Shown here: positions 45,701 to 60,700 of the stretch, piece by piece | Layout: each line of letters starts with the position of its first letter | How positions within the stretch are numbered: position 1 is the stretch's first letter | From: Crocodylus rhombifer | Lineage: Eukaryota; Chordata; Crocodylia; Crocodylidae | Direction: 5' to 3' | DNA length: 64,000 nucleotides | Assembly (NCBI GenBank): GCA_038503035.1 | Contig: JAVSML010020433.1 | Coordinates: forward strand, 124,001 to 188,000 | The notes under the pieces: generated by a model | The model's database searches: none | Seen by the model: the letters and a program-made list of their open reading frames with translations, nothing else | What the model was told of the DNA's origin: nothing | Position numbers and translations under genes: made by a program

Positions 45701-48700
45701 GTGGGTCATTTTTATTTGTAGCTAACAAGACAGTTACCTGGATATAGATTTCCACCAATTTCTCAAATTCTAGTTGTTTACCCCAACAATCACCTGACTT
45801 TTACTGGAACTGCATACACCCCACAGTGCATTTATTTCTTTTAACTGAACCCTAAGCTTTGAGAGCTCCCTCAAAGACCGCTTCCATCTCCAGCAGAAAA
45901 CAAAATGAAGTTGTAAGAAATGGCTTTCCGATCTGTAGGAAGTGGAAAGCACCAGAAGTAAAACAGCACGATGCTGTTTTTGCTTGTCAATCAGTGAATC
46001 TGCATTGAAGAATCTGGTGATGGTCAGTTCTACTGCAATGTGTGCTTTTTCAGAAACCCAGAGATAAATGCTAACACCGGCCCGATGTCATGCCCACTGA
46101 AGTTACTGGAAGTCTTTCCCTTGGCTTCAACGGAAACTTAATTGCATATATGTAAAATACAGGCAGTGAATTTGTAAGTCTGTAAATGAACACATGATAA
46201 AAACACAAACCTACAGCAGTCTCTGCTACTGCTGGGCTGATAACCCCAACCTGCCACTTCTAATCTGAGGAACTTCAAGGCAGCAAATATAAATTGGCAC
46301 TTGGTGAGGACCAGAATATTAATTCTACTTAAATTCTTGTGAGAGCAATTCTGTTCTGTCAGTCCCTGATAAGAGATACCCAGCAGCAGGCTACCATACC
46401 ATCCGGTGCCTGTATGCAGACAAGCACACCACACAATTCACATTTGAGACCATTTTAGCTCCTATCAGTGCAGAAATGCTCGGAAAAAATAGTACAGTAC
46501 ATGGCAGCTGACAAGTCAAGATTAGGATAAAAGGAAAGATCTCTGGAACTTATGTTTAAAGCTGCATCAAAATATTATTATAACCTACATTTGTGTCTAT
46601 GAAAATGACTTCCACACTGGAGATTTGGAAAGTGCTTTATCTCTGCAATAATTGAACCAGCTTTGATATCTTCCAGCTGAGGCAAGCTTAATCATACTCA
46701 GCACTTATACAGACAGGGCTTTTCATCTTCAAAATGTTTTACAGACATTAGCTAATTAATCCTTGAGAAAAATATTGCTGTTATTATATCCACATTTATG
46801 GAGAGAGACACCAAGGCAGGGAGATGAAACTAATTGGCTAAGACCACAGCGAAAGTCATTGCTAGAACTGACATTCAACCACCAGAGCTCCTAGCAGAAG
46901 TCCTGGGCCTGAACTATTAAAGCAAGCCCCATAGCTCAGCTCCTTTGAACTTTTCTCCCAAGACAGAGCTCTTCCTTTTGCTCTTTTACAACAGCAGAGT
47001 AGCATAGCCTCTCAATCCCAGCTGAAGTGAATGTGTGCAGAGAGTGAAACTGGTTCCATCATTCTTAAATAGGCCACCATCTGCAGACCACCCAGTGGCA
47101 GATAACACTACCTGCTGAAGTTACTGTTATTGTCTGACTCACTCGAGATCTAAGGAAGCTGTTTGTCCCTCCTAGGAATAAAACAGCACTCAAATTCAGG
47201 GCCATCTCCTGAGTGGGTGTAAATCAGCATCCTTCTATGGAGCTGTGGTGGTTCGCACCTGGCCTATGACATTATAAAGGCCTTTTTGTGCTATTTGTTT
47301 TTCTTTGGTGCAAAAGGACCGGAGAATGCTTAAAACATTGGTAATGCTAGGATCTGGCAAGCCCAACAATGTCAGGACAGGAAAGAAACAGAGTGAGAAA
47401 TACTTTGAGGAGTAGTAGCTTGACAACTTTTGCAGAGCTTCTCAGCCTACTATGGACCTCTCACAAAAAGAGGAACCAAGTATAGGTAGGTAGGCCTGAC
47501 TCCCTCCACTAGAAAGGCCAATGTTCCTTCACCAGAGAAAGTAGTGACATGCAACAGCAAGTCCCTGCCCCTGAAATCACAAAAGGAGGACTCAATATTA
47601 CTCAAAGTTGGCATGACACATGCCGAAAGACCTCACAGTGAGCCATTGTAGACACAGATGCTCAGGAAGACAAGTTGGGAAGAAGTCATGCAGGAAGTGT
47701 GACTTGATCCACAGTGGATCCAGGACATACCAGTCCACCTCAGTAGCCTCAGACAGGCAGTGACTCGTACTTCAGGTGTAACTCATTCATGCTTTGCATA
47801 TTTTGCTCCCGTGTCCTCCAGACTGACTGGAACTACTCTAGTACCAAGGGGTCAGCTACTGCTTTTTCTCCCAGCATCTTTGACTGCATCTCCGATTTCT
47901 TTAAAAAACCCAGGGAAGCCACTCTCCCAGGATAGCACTGTATACGATTTGCTCTCATCCTCATTAGGAGGCCTTTTTCCATGGGGATAGGGGAAACCTC
48001 TGATGCACTGTGCACCAGCCAAGGGGTACGCTGGCTAACAGGGAATGCCATTTATTTTTACTACCTGCATATCAAAGAACCAGCCTGCTCACCCCAGGAG
48101 CCTTTTCCTGGAAAGGCAGCCAAGTTCTGAAGGGCAATGTGACAGCCACTTAGGCCCTCCAGCCAGCAGCTAAGTGCTCAGCTGGTCTCCCTCTGGGTAT
48201 GTTGCCTCACGCCTGGATCCAGGGATGGGGTGCCGACAGCTTTCAGCAGCACCTTGCAGCCTTGCTTTGAAGTCACAAGTAGGTGAGCGCTGAGTGTGGA
48301 GCTGCAATGAGCCAGGCTTCTAGCAAGGGGAAGTCATAGTACAGGGGAGAGAGGGGTGTTAGGTTGGAAATCACCTGCATGAAATCGCCCAAGGTTTGGT
48401 TAGGCCTATCTCTACTATTGAAGCTCTTAACTCCCTGGAGCTGTAACATCTTTGCTTTGGTTATAACCCATTCCATCTTAACTTTCGGCACTTAAGTTTG
48501 TGAGTTGAACTCCGCATATACCACTTCCTGCCACGAAGGACAGCTGAGGGTAGGGACAAAAGATACAAACGATGAGCAGTGTGAGGGGCTCCCCATATAC
48601 AAAATACCTCCATTGGTTTGTTCTGGCCCAGCTCTCCCTGACTGCATGCAGCGGAGCCCAAAATGAAGGAGAAATTTAATCAGGTAGAGGTCCTATGGTA

Positions 48701-51700
48701 TGACACTGCGAGGGGCTGCTTCAAACCGGCTCCTAGACCTGCAATAGCAAGCCGGTAGCTCAGCGAGATCACTTGAAGCCTTGATGCTGCATTGCGCTCC
48801 TGTGATTCCAAATAAACCTGGGAACTTCCAGTTATCTGGCTGGAAAACTGAATCTTACCTCCATGTGTTAGGCAGAGTAAGTAGGTAAGCCCAATGCAGC
48901 ACAGTGGCTCCAAACTCCATACCCTGCCTCTCCTAGCTGTAGTTTTGTACTGATGGTGGCATGCTACCCTATGGGCCAAGCAACATAAATCAACAGTGTC
49001 TGAAGAGGGCTTTGGAAGGCCGCAAGCACCCATCCTGCGTTATACACCGCCTAAAAGCCCCATGGTGATATTCCACCAAATTCAGAGGGGCTCACTTCAG
49101 CATTACTCCTAGCTGAACTAAACAGGCTGCTGCCCTGTAAAAATCTTCTGACCTGGGCAGGTGATTTGAGTGTTATGAACCCTGTTTGCAAATTCCAGAG
49201 AAGACTAAGTGGAGAAGGTTGGTAAAAGGGGATGGAAAAGCAGAAGAAACAGGAATTCAAGTTGCATTCTCTGCCTTTGCCTACATTTGAGGAGCTAATG
49301 CTGTGTCAAGAGCTCCCTCGTGTGCCCAGTGGAAGCTACAGGAGTGACAGTTCTTCAGGCTGTTGGACTATCGTCTCAGCTGCATGGACCTGCTTTTCCC
49401 CAGTGTTGCTTGAGCAATTCCAGCCAGTGTGTAATGGCCCGGACCAATTGCCCTGCGGATCAAGTTGGTGTTTTTGTTCTGGTTTCAGCAAACCTTGCCA
49501 GTTCAGCTTTAGTGTAGCAAAGCCAACACAAAAACAGAAACTGAGATCTCACAGAAGCAGAAACTCAACCTTTTAGCAAACCATTTGTTTTAGGCCAGTT
49601 TTCATTTGATCATCTGGATCCGTGTTTCAAAACTGCCCAGTGTAATTTGCAGCTGGCTCATTAATCCAGGTATACTAACAACTCCCATCTAATTTACTAC
49701 TGGTATGTCTAAGGCACTGTGCTAAGAATCATAGTTAGGCACATTATTATTGTAGGCCCCTAGCAGGGAAGGAATTGATAGGAATATGCATCAAAATAAA
49801 GAATACAAAAAAATGGTTGCTGTTCTGGAATATTAGCCACTAGGGAACTATGAAATGATTATCATACTCGCATCATACTCATATCTGGCAAAAAAGCAGG
49901 ACAAAAACAAAGAGATGCATCCCACAAGCAGAAATGCACTCCCCCCCGTATCCTTCTGCCCTTGCTGTGACCCATGCAGCACGAGATGAAAAACTCACTC
50001 ACTTCCTAAGACTTGCACAAACCAACCCTACCTGCCTGGCTACAGTAAGAGGTATGAGGTAAAAGGCTGCATTACATAAACCAAGTATTACTTGCTTTGT
50101 GGTACTAAAATAATAAATAAATCCTCCAAAGCTAAGAACAGCATGGAAGTTATAGCAGTGGGCACATTACAGCTCTCATAAAATAAATGCTCTGCTCCCC
50201 AGTGTATCCTCCTGTTGTTGCTACTTACTCCCCAGGCTCCTCAAGGACTAATAAGGGTGACACAGTTGAGCAGTGTGGGTTTCTCTAGGCACGCACAGAA
50301 AGGACTGAGTGTGTGCAAAGGGAAGGAACAATCTGTGGTTTCTTCTCAGTGGACTCCATTTTTGCATTTCTAGAGGCTGCTACAAGAGAGGGGTTGAACT
50401 GCTTTCAGATGCTGCTAACGGATAGATAGCCTCAGCTGAATTGTGGTGACCGCACTAACTACCCCAGCCTCATAGTTTTGATTTGACAGTAGCAGAAGTC
50501 CCAGATGTTCTTAAGCCTCCTTAAACTCTCACAACAACTTCTTATTTATTCTCCGTGGGCAAAAGCACACATGCAATAAGCAGGGAGTAGGGAAGAAGGG
50601 CTCAACAAAGCTAAGAGTCAGTCCATTTGACAAAGGATGCCTAACTTCAGGGCACAAAGCCCTTGAAAAGTTACTGATCATTTGGGTACCCCAGTGTTTA
50701 AGATGCCCATAAACAGTCCCAATTTTCAGAAAATCCTGTTATTTTAAATAATGAGGCCCTTTTCGAATTTCTCAGCTCAGCCGCTCAAATTGAGGCACCA
50801 GAAAGGACCAGCCACTAGTGAAGCCAGCTAAAGTTGACCTTAAAATACCCTCTGTGTGCATCCATTTCCCATCTGTAAAACAGTAGTACTTCCCTCCCTC
50901 ACTGGGTAGCAAAGTGCAAAAAGCAAACTGAGTAAAACCTAAAGGACTGTTATTAGCAGTATTCTCCTTAGTGGTGTTTAACTTGATTCAAAGTCTAGAA
51001 ATCATTGGCACATGAAACATTTTGGTTAAATAGGCTGTTTTACCGTTAACATAAATGCACAAAAAAAATCCCCCTGTGGACATCACCTTCTCTGTAAAAA
51101 AGTTGCTGCATAGAAGACCCTTCCCCCTTCCACACTCCTGGCTGGCACAGCACATTTCTACGAACAGTGTAATCTTTATAAATGCAGGGCAAGAACAAGG
51201 CATACGAGAGATAAAAATAGCTGAGAGACCAAATTATCTTAATATAGACAGGATGGATTGAAACATCAGCTCATTTAAAATAAGATCAGTCAGAGAGCTT
51301 ATTTGAGAATCTGAAAAGCTTGTCTAACTTTTTTGTTCTGTTATCTCCCATAAATGCCTCTGGTTTCAAGGCCAAACCTTGCAGTTCAGGATAAGAAAGG
51401 CTACTTTTATTGTATTTCTCACCTAGGGCCACAAGTTCCCCAGCCTGTTTCTCATACACCTTCCAAAAATTGAGACATTTAAACTGGTTTGGCTGGGGTA
51501 AGCATCTGAAACGAACTCTGTGGGATTAGGTTGCAGGTGTGAAGCTTGATTAACTGCGCAGAGTGGGGGAGAAGCAGCTTTATTGCAGATATCGGGCACA
51601 ACACACTTTGCAGGAAAGAGCAAGAAACCATGCAGTTGGCAGATGAGACCCACACTGCCCTGCCCATCAACTGCGTCTCATCTTAATCTCTAATCGAAAT

Positions 51701-54700
51701 CATTAGGCCTCTAACCCAAAGCAGGAATTTTTATCCCCCCATCACAACACTTTTTCCATTGACATGTCCAGCCAGTTTCTCTTTTAGTAATGCTAAATTC
51801 TTGACCCCAGAGAAGCCCTGCAAAAGTTACTTCCACAATCAAATACCACATTGCAGAAGAAAATAGGTCCTTTTATCAGCTAATGAGGGCGAATATGTTA
51901 TGGTGTTACTAAACAGCTTAGCACAGGGGAGGGGCTATGTTGGAACTGCTGGCTAAAGGCATTGTGCATTTTCAACAAAATCCATTTTGGTGAGAAGATA
52001 TCTGTAAAAATCCCACAGCAGGATTTTGCATGAGAAAAAATGGGTTACAGACTGAACTATGTGGCTAGCTGAGACAGCTAGTTTAGAAATCGCACTCAAA
52101 CATCAAGGGAGAATCCAATGAGCGTGACAAGTTAAATGGATAAAACAACTGCATATTTATGCCCCCAAAATAATTCTATTGTGGTCTCAACTACTACTTT
52201 GATACCTGAAAAACAAATGTCATTGGGCTAGAAACCTGATATTTAGACTTTTATTTCAAGATAAATGGTGCTACAGTCATCAGGAAAGCAACTGATATTT
52301 GGAGAAATTAGTAACATTAGTGCATAACAGCATGCTTATGGAAAAATTGTTCAACTTCTTTATAAAATAACAGAATCTTAAAGGTTATTGATACATTGCT
52401 ATTAATCAAACTAACAAACTATTTCATCAAGACAATCAGCACACAGTCATACCTCTTCAAGTTGGGAAAGCTCTCTACAGTTAAATAGTCAGCTCAGAAA
52501 AATTCCCAACTTTGACTGTAAGTGGCATATCCTTAACCTTCAAGGATGAGAATCATCTGCAGAGTAGATGCTTGCTGCAGCCCCAGTTCAGCAAAACACT
52601 TAAGCACATGCTTGATTCCATCTGTATTCAGTACATAACTCTAAGCATGTGCTTAAATTCCTAAAATTAAGCAGTGTTTAAGTAAGAGCTTTGCTGAACA
52701 GGGATCAATGCTGAATCAAGTTCTACATGCGTGAATGAAAAATTAGTTACAAGGCTTCACTGAGTTAATGAAATATAACAGACTTAAAAAGAGAAAAGCA
52801 GCAAACATCATCTCCACCACCACACCTAAATAAAAGACCTTAGTGCAGGCGCCAACGCTGGTTACTGTTTACTTTGCTTTCCCACTTCCATCTGCCTCCT
52901 GAGGTCAGATACCTCCATGGGGACCTGGACAGTCAGACCATCCATCGACTTCTTAACACACACCTGACACCCAAGGCGAGATCTGAAAAGCAGACATCAG
53001 AGACTGAATTTCATGTAGCGAAGAATAACATCCTCAGAACCCACTGGTAATGTCCGCTCCCTTCTATATATCCCCAGAGATCATACAGCAGGCCAGCTGC
53101 TGGTGGACAGCGACTGCACTTTTCACAGGGAAAACTCTCTAAATACCCACTCAAAGTAAATAAATCACATCCACCAAATGGCAAGTGTCCTATCTTTATA
53201 AAGAGAGAGAACTAAGACAGAACTAAGATGAGCTAAACAGAACTTTTCCATTCCAGAGCACAAATCAGGCAGGCTTCTGAGTGCTGGCTCCAACAGGCAG
53301 GAATGCTTACGTGTCGCTGAGCCCATAGGCCAGGTCCAGCATATCCATTTCCTCGTCTGAGATGGCATCCAGCTTCTGGAAGACATCCCTCTCAAAGATG
53401 AGGTGACAAGTGGAGCAAGCTAACGTCCCTTCACATGCACCTGCAGGTAAAGAGCACCGTACATCAAAGACAGGCAAGAGAAGGAGACAGATGCTTGTAA
53501 GGAACCGTGGGAAGGAGAGGTTCTATCTATCCCCAGGTCTAGTGGGTCAGGAGAGATTCTAGAGGAAGCCAAGGAGTTACCCTCATGAACACTTGCTGAC
53601 AACCTAGTGCCTCGTATCTGAGAAGATCCGCTGAGAGGTTTCAGAGTTGATACGTTACATCAATTATGGATGTGTCATATATTCAAATAAAGAAATAGAT
53701 CCATTAACACTGGCTACTGGGGTGCCAGCTCCGATGAGCTTGCAAAGACACTGCCATTCTGGCCTTTTAAATAAACTGAGAGTATGAAACCGTATGAAAC
53801 CCATGCTCCACTCAACATGTTCATGCTCTGTAAGGTTTTTGGGCCAGAAAAGCTGGTTGCTTTTTGGGTATATAAATGCACTCCTAGCCCCCAGGTGGAT
53901 ACATTTTAAGACAGATGACAACCAAAAGAGCAAGAGAAATCCTATTTCATCATTACACCCAGAACCCTGTTCTGTGGCTGGGTGCACCCCACCCCGGAGC
54001 ACATGTAAAGATGCCCTTACAGTCCCAGCTGCCTATTGGTTATTCTACATTTGTGTAAGGCCCCAAGGGTGGATGTTATCGCTGCATTGCACCTACCAAA
54101 GCCATCAATGCCCAAGTTTTGATTCACCACCACATCCAGCAAGCTCTCTCCTTCTTTGGCTACGGCTGTGAGTTTCTCTCCATCCCGGTTTATAAAATGC
54201 ACTGTCACTCTCTCTGCAGAGCTGTAAAAGAAATTAAAGGAGTTCAAACAAGGTTGATCCACCTCCACATCTGAGGCAACCCTTGGCAACATCCAAACCA
54301 GTCATCATGTAAGAAGCTTGCATAGAGAGAGAAAGTCCTGAAGAGCCATGCTGTAGATGTACAGTGTGGGTCCAGTTCAGAGTCAGGAGGAGCAAAGTAG
54401 GATCTTGTACCTGCATCCTGTAACTGCAGCCAGTACACCTGCAAATGGAGAGCATCACTGATTTCAACTCATGGGGCTGGCTGGCTACAGCTGTTACTGG
54501 AGAGGTGGTGGCTCATCGTGGGTTAATCCCGTCTCTACCAAGGTGTGGGTACTACACAGCAAAGCAGCTCGGGATCAGATTAAGACTGTACAACAAGGGC
54601 TTTTGTCATTTGCTTCCTTTCTTGTTTTCCCAGGGGGATTATTTGCTAACGCTCCATTTCCATTCTTTGTTCATTCAACCTGAAATGCATGCTGAACCCG

Positions 54701-57700
54701 CCCTTCTGTCATGTCCTAAGTCACTGGGAGGCTAAGTATAAGGCATCAGGAACCAAATTCAGTCTTAGCGTAAAGGGGATACAGCTCTCACTCTTTTGAA
54801 GGGAAGTTGCACCCAATTTCACTAAGGCTGGAGTTAGCCCTAAGAAACTCTAGGTGAAGAGGAAGCATGGCCAACACTATTGAATGTGCCTATTCTGGCT
54901 GGAACCCTGAGTGGAACTTGAGACCCATTTTTGCAAGAATGTCCATCAGAAACCAGCCATACAGGTCGCCCATAACTTCTTATAATGAGAGCAATAAAAC
55001 CCAGCAGGCACTGTATAAAACCTGGGGTGGATTTGTTGGGAGCTGCCTCTGCTGTGGTTGCTTTGAAGATGGAAACAGACCTCTCCTGGATGTTAAACTA
55101 CCCATGCTCCTTTGTGCACATTTGACCTACTCAGATTCCTACAGAGAGTCGCAGTAGAGAAATAAGAAGAACTTGGTATAGATAAGGAACTCTGCAAGTG
55201 AGAGTGGGATGCCACAGACAGCTCTGGGCATCAGGCCATGAAGTAAAGGGGTGTCTGTAACCACAGGCAACTCCAGAACATATGCTTGTGACCTTCAAGC
55301 TGTTCCATGGCAGGAAGTATCCAGAGGTGCTGTGATATACATGTGTGTTTCCCAGGTAAAGCTTCATCAATTTTGGAGCACCTAAAACATGCCAGGGTCC
55401 TAGTCACTATTCAATAGCTGGCGCATTGTGGTATGTATCCCAACTGCAATAGAAAAGCCAGACTTTGAGTCTCCAGACTGTGCAGCTCATTCAGTAGGCC
55501 TCTGCAAGTAGGCAGCTATTTGATCCGGCTTCGGATCTGGCTGCTTCAGATGCCAGGGATCCAACCCGGAGCTCCAGACCGGGGTCCCGCTTTGATCCGG
55601 ATGAAGTGGCTACAAAACTTCAGAGCCGCCTTGGAGATTCAGCCATAGGGTATAATGGGAATAAATGAAATATCTATTACTTTGCTGTTTTTTGTCTTCT
55701 TTGGATGACACTTGCAGGAGTGGTAGCGTCTGCTGAGAGCATGAAGCCTGCCGAGTTTCAAGAAGATCAGTGCAGGGGTTTGGGGGAAACTGTACCTCAA
55801 GCTACTGACAAGCAAAACTCGTGACATGGGTGACACTGTGTGTGTTAAGGCACTTCAGGGTGAAAGCTGTAGGGATGGTGGCCCCTGCTGAGGCCACAAA
55901 GCCTGCCAGCTGTCGAGGAGATCGGTGCAGGGGGGTTCTGGGGCCCTGCACCCCTAGCTGCTGACAGGCAAAACTCGTGACATGGGTGCTTGTGGGACTG
56001 ACTGTCTCTGGCTTGGGGCAGTTGATTGTCTGTATTGATTGTTTCCTCTCCTTAGTCTGTGGTTTTGTAGATGTTAATCATTGCTAATTAACTGGTTACC
56101 CTTGCAACTGTGTATTGAGCTGGTCCCTGAGTGAATCATGACTGATTGGTAACTGCTAACACAGTAGCTCAGCAGCCAGGCCTGCAGGAGTGTCTCCCCT
56201 CTCCACCCCAAGGCAGACACAGTTTTGCCTGTCAGCAGCTGGAGGTGCAGGGCCCCAGAACCCAAACCCCTGCACCGATCTCCTTGACAGCTGAAGGCTT
56301 CATGGCCACAGCAGGGGCCACCATCCCTGCAGCTTTCACCCTGAAGCGCCTTAACACACGCAGTGTCACCCATGTCACAAGTTTTGCTTGTCTGCATCTT
56401 GAGGTGCAGTTCCCCCCAAACCCTTACACCGATCTTCTTGAAACTTGGCAGGCTTCATGGCCTCAGCAGGGGCCACCACCCCTGCAGTTTTCACCCTGCT
56501 ATGTTGTAATGCATAGTTGTGACATGAGTTTTGCTTTCAGAAATTTGGGGTGCAGTTTCCCCCGAACCCCTGCACTAACCTTCTTGAAACTTGGCAGGCT
56601 TCATGCCTTCAGCACAGGCTACCATCCCTGCACATTTCATCTAAGTCATACAAAAAACAACAAAGATATTGATATTTCATTGATTCCCCATTATACCCTA
56701 TGGCCGGATCCCTGAAGCAGGTCCAAAGCTTTTCCGAAGCGCTTCAGAAGCTCCGAATCACTTCGGAAAGCCTAAGGAAGCCAGCGCTTCCATCCAGATG
56801 TGCTACTTCAGACACCAAAGTGTCTGAAACTTCTCCAGATCCAAAGCACGGTCTGAAGCCTCACACAGCCCTATCTTTCAGTGCTAGAAAACACCACAGT
56901 ATCTAGCAGGCAGCCTACGGAAAACAGCTTACCCCAAACTGAAACAGAACCCAACAAGCAAACACATTGGTGCTGATATTCAGAAAGGTCTCTGCATTTC
57001 CGGGGTCCTGCTAGAAGCAAAATACTCCCATAACCAATAGAAAAAGAACAGTTTGCATTGGGATTCTGGCCAGAACAGAAGCAGAAAGTACTGGGCATCC
57101 AGGATGTCTGCCCCCAAGAGAACGATAGTCCAGTCTGGTGGACCAGTAATGAGTACAAGGGAAATGTACTAGCTGCTGAATGCTTTGACTTTCACAGGCT
57201 GCTCAAATAAAGCATCAGAAACTTTACATACCAGGGGTCCAAAAGCAGGACATGATGTATTGTCCAGGTGAGAGGTAGGGAATTCATGGGAAGTTAAATC
57301 ATTGTTGTTGAAGGCAATACATGGTTTGTCTTGACCCCCCTGGAGATCTAAATCCTCTAGTTATCCACAGAACAGTTTTCTATCTGTATCACTCACCACT
57401 AACCTAAAGGACAGGGACACTGCTAAGGAGAAGAGGGAAGAAACAGCTCCCATATCCCATTCAGTCCTTGTTCTCTCTGCCAGAAAAGATAAAAGAGTCA
57501 AATAAGGCCATCGGTGATGTTTGTACTAGGGACATCTTTCTAATAAGAGACCCACCAATTAATTTCCCATCAACCACTGCACAGCCAAATTGAAACCATC
57601 GTTGTCTCAGGCTACATGTAAATCAGTTCTTAGAGCCTTTTAAAATGTGGGAGACTGCCTATAGTGACACCCTTGTGCATGCTGTTTCTGAATGAGGAGC

Positions 57701-60700
57701 TCACCCAAAGACCCATGGGCTCAAAGCAGTTTGGTCAACCTGCCCCCATGTGTTCTACGTTTAGCTTCCAAGTTGCTCTCCAGTCACTCTGGAAAGGTAT
57801 ATCACCCCATTCACAGCTTCAGATACATTCTTGAGTGGTGCAGGGGGCCTTGCTTGTTTCTACTTCTGGCACAGGAAAAAGATTTTGCAACCTTGAGAAT
57901 GGAGTTTGTTTAGCAGCGAGAACTGGCCAAGTCTGCAGTCCCTTGACTTCCCTCTTATACAAGGCTGATGGAAGCAACACGGTTTCTAGCAGTGAGATGC
58001 TTAGTTAATGTGAGTACAAACCAGCACAAGGCCACATTCCCAGAAGCCCAAGGCACAAGGAAACATTTGATGATGCCCCACGCACTGGGAAAATATAGCA
58101 TTGTCTACTGACCTCTGAACAACATGCCCCCCAAGTACAAGCAGGCAAAAATCAGACACCCTAAATTATACCAAGCCCTTTGAAGTTTCCGGTTCAGCTG
58201 CCCAAAAGGATGATATACTACACTGATTAAATTTATGATACACATTTTCTTGGAAAGCTGAAGCAAGTAGAGTGGGAATAGTTAATTGGGTAGCATCTCT
58301 GAAAAAGCAGAAGCAACAGCTCACAGAGCTTTCCAATCTATTCAATCCCAGGAAAACCTGATCTGAAAAATCAATTCTTCCTGGCATACAGAGACTCCCA
58401 TTGATTTGCTTTTAATAGAGAGTGCTGAAATAGAGAAAAGAAAAAGCACCAAGGTTAAACATTACTCATTACCCTCTCATATTCTCAATTATAAAGGATA
58501 GAAGATGCAAGATATATACATCTGGTTAAAATGCATGAACCCAGATCAATGTTGCAGAAGGAGGTAAGAAAATACACCTGGGAAAATGCCTGTATAGGAA
58601 GAGGGCAGCCAAGCTGGCTGATGAATTTACCCCTGCTCCTGTGAGGCAGTCATCATTATTGTATTTTATCCGATCCATATTCTGTGATAAGTAGCAGTAA
58701 TCAACATTGCACCACTGCCACAATCTCTCTCTAAATTGACTGGTGTCTTTTTACTTGACAGCTGGTCACATGGAGTCCATCTATAACCTGCAATAGTAGA
58801 AACTTCCAAATCCTGATCATCAGCTCTTTAAAAACTGCTGTATTTATGCTGTCTATTTTAGTCATCTCAGTTTGGACAGTAGAACTATTCTGGTCAGTTT
58901 CATATTCTATTCTCATCAGTTTCACTCTCAGGGCTGCTGTGTCTGGATCCCAGCACTGCTGGGAACTGTTAGCTAAAAGAAAATTCAAATCTTCTGTTTC
59001 AAATCCTGGCAGAATTGCTGTGTTATGTTTGGCAAAACAGCCTTTGCTCCCAAACAAAATCTATAATCAGGATTTTCTGGAGTGATTTTCAGTGCCCAGA
59101 TTGAGACACTTTAAATGGGCCCGATTCACAGAGCAGATACTCAGCACTTTCTGAAGGTCTTTTCCAGATGCCTCAAGCTGTGCATCTCAAAAACTTGAGC
59201 ATCCAAAATGATTGATCCTTGCAGGAAATCTCAGACTTTGTAAAATAGATAACTAGGGGAGAATGCGCCTCTAATTTTTTTATTAGCATTTTATAAGGTC
59301 ATATGCAAGAGAGTGTTGCCTTAAAAAGTATTTCTGGAAGGAATTTTGTAAGCAATAAGCCAATTAAACAGAAAAACAATTGATAGTGACTGTTCCAAGC
59401 CCCACTAAACAGGCTTATCAGTACACCTCCTTTCTCTAAGGTCAGATAAAGGGATCTATTATGTTTTCTATTTAGTTGGCTGGGCTCTTTTTTCTGGGCA
59501 TGTCATAAGCTTTCTAGTGGACTACAGCCTGACCCATATCACACTTGTTAGAAAGTTCTATACATTCCCCTTCTTTTACCCAAAGGAGCATGCTTTTCTT
59601 CCAAATTATCCTGAACGCATTCTCCTTTCCTGAAGGGAAACTCCTTAACTCTCAGATAAAGGTTGAGAACTGGACTGGAGGGAAAGACTTGAAGTAGACC
59701 TCAGCCACACAGTAGCCCTCTGCATTTGATTCTTCACCCCTTGCTGACACAGAAATCTCTGCTTACCTCAGTCTCTTTGTCCCCCACCTCTGTGGCCCCC
59801 CTCCACTCAGCTAGTATTCGCAGCCTTGTTCCCCCTTTTTTCAGCTTCACCGTCACCCCATACCTTTTCTGGTGCAGTCCCTGCTGTCTGATATGAGCAT
59901 CATGAGCAAATTGACAAGGTTCCTCCCCTGCTCATATTTAACACTCTTGTTTCTTCTGTGTTACTTGCAGTCACCGTGAGGGTTGCCAGTCATAGAGGGC
60001 ATTCCAGTTTTCTGCTACTCTATCCTCTATTGATATGAAACCTGATGCCTTTATGTCCTCCATTTTTCTTGTCAAGAGAAGAGAAATAGTAGTATTTTTC
60101 TTCTTCAAGTTCTTCCACACAAAGTGCTCCCCTGCCTTAGAAACACAAAGGGTTTGTAGTGTAGTACTGGAGACATGAATAGGGATTGCTGTCTCTCTTC
60201 AAGAGAAAAAAAAAGGTGTCTGGTTTTGTACCAAGAGAGGACAACCAGACTGTCCTCTATGACGGACACCCTCGTCATGGTGCAGCTGCATTACGTACTT
60301 ATTATGTGCTGTTATCCTCTCTCTTGACCTGCTCACTTCACCATAGATGGCAAGATTATTGGAAAATGACTGTGTTTGGTAAGTGCCTAGATCACGGCAA
60401 TGTTTTTACTACCTACTGCAAGGAAAACTTGCAAAACTTGGCTCAACACTTTCAAAACCATCCAAAGACTTGGACCCAGTGAAATCCCCCAATCCTCCTC
60501 CAGGCTCATTTGTTCTTTGCTTCTGTAAAAAAAAAAAAAGTGTTTGGGTTTAGTGGGCAAACTACAGTGAGGTAGAGTCTGATCTCTGAGGTCCTTCTCT
60601 AATAGAGGGAAATCAGTTTTGATTCACAGCATCTAATCTTCCCCAGTCCACTTGCATCTGCTTTAACACACATTTTTAAGCAGTTAAGTGAAGGACATGT